From DAOMOD01 sp035444205 (lineage in GTDB: Bacteria > Pseudomonadota > Gammaproteobacteria > Xanthomonadales > BPKI01): a stretch of DNA of 5,307 bases. Below the pieces are notes generated by a model. That model had not been told where the DNA came from and searched no databases. It worked only from the letters and a program-made list of their open reading frames with translations. Location: the NCBI GenBank assembly GCA_035444205.1, contig DAOMOD010000250.1, forward strand, positions 1 through 5,307, read 5' to 3'. Below, piece by piece: positions 4,981 through 5,307 of the stretch. Numbering within the stretch: the first letter of the stretch is position 1; the number at the start of each line of letters is the position of its first letter. The translations under genes were made by a program, and so were the position numbers.

Positions 4981-5307
4981 ATGGCCACCAAGAAGCTGAA
5001 GCTCGGTCGCGGGCTGGACGAACTGCTGGGCCTGGGCGGCAAGCCCGATCAGCCCGAGAATGGCGACGGCGAGTTGCGCCAGTTGCCCATCGAGAAGCTC
5101 AGGCCGGGCCGTTTCCAGCCGCGCAGCGCCATGGATCCGCAGCGCCTGGCGGAGCTGGCCGATTCCATCCGCGCGCAGGGTCTGATCCAGCCGATCGTGG
5201 TGCGTGGCAGCCGCGAGGGCGGATACGAGATCATCGCCGGCGAGCGCCGCTGGCGCGCCGCGCAGCAGGCCGGCCTGTCCGACGTACCCTGCGTGCTGCG
5301 CGAGGTC
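4981..5307 (+). CDS. parB: Chromosome-partitioning protein ParB (Spo0J), 5' part
   Basis: The CTP-dependent DNA clamp that loads at parS, spreads along DNA and stimulates ParA ATPase. Only the first 109 codons are in the window; the family is usually about 280-300 residues, so the helix-turn-helix and dimerisation domains are missing. The N-terminus KKLKLGRGLDELLG (4-17) is the ParA-activating tail with its basic residues. A flexible acidic linker follows, then LPIEKLRPGRFQPR (35-48), ELADSIRAQGLIQPIVVR (58-75) and the CTP-binding box GERRWRAAQQAG (87-98), whose GERR stretch contacts the nucleotide. The ATG at 4981 lies four bases after the parA stop; AGGA at 4963-4966 is too far (14 bases) to be a good ribosome site, so translation is probably coupled to parA. 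The frame is intact to the window edge. Confidence 0.95.
   Translation, partial: MATKKLKLGRGLDELLGLGGKPDQPENGDGELRQLPIEKLRPGRFQPRSAMDPQRLAELADSIRAQGLIQPIVVRGSREGGYEIIAGERRWRAAQQAGLSDVPCVLREV

Noticed and set aside
4437..5042. 201-codon minus-strand frame opposite parA and the parB start
   Set aside because: Antisense shadow; it covers the ParA Walker B and the ParB N-terminus, both clearly coding on the plus strand.
1..5307. parS sites or DnaA boxes expected near parAB
   Set aside because: No CACGTG-centred palindrome resembling parS and no TTATNCACA box was found on reading through, so neither an origin nor a partition site is claimed.

Overview
The window looks like ordinary chromosome from a high-GC gammaproteobacterium. 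Coding DNA is strongly G+C-rich by eye, with G or C at most third codon positions. The gene set (a Pseudomonas-type HemB, a NadN-like nucleotidase, rsmG-parA-parB) fits the Lysobacterales/Xanthomonadales or a related high-GC gamma lineage. That placement is inference from gene content and was not tested.

Layout. Bases 1-710 (minus strand) hold the first 236 codons of hemB, an early heme-biosynthesis enzyme; its 3' end lies outside the window. An 82-base divergent spacer (711-792) separates it from a plus-strand gene (793-2634) for a predicted outer-membrane lipoprotein of the 5'-nucleotidase/NAD nucleotidase (UshA/NadN) family. Next comes a 308-base non-coding stretch (2635-2942), the least explained part of the window. 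It holds a perfect CRP-type palindrome that could also act as a weak terminator hairpin, a -10-like hexamer at class II CRP spacing, two further hairpins, and an AT-rich end with an extended -10 promoter. A short SPFH (stomatin/prohibitin-like) membrane protein follows (2943-3461, GTG start), then rsmG (3529-4173), parA (4188-4976) and the first 109 codons of parB (4981 to the window end).

How the genes fit together. rsmG, parA and parB are packed with gaps of 14 and 4 bases and read as one transcription unit: 16S rRNA m7G methylation plus the ParABS chromosome segregation system. The SPFH gene lies 67 bases upstream of rsmG on the same strand, and a good promoter stands just before it, so it may lead this operon. 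hemB and the nucleotidase are transcribed divergently and are functionally unrelated.

No mobile element, tRNA, rRNA, CRISPR array or parS-like CACGTG-centred site was seen. No wholly new multi-gene system is evident. The best leads are the CRP-like site with a possible structured transcript in 2635-2942, and the unusually short SPFH protein at the head of the par cluster.
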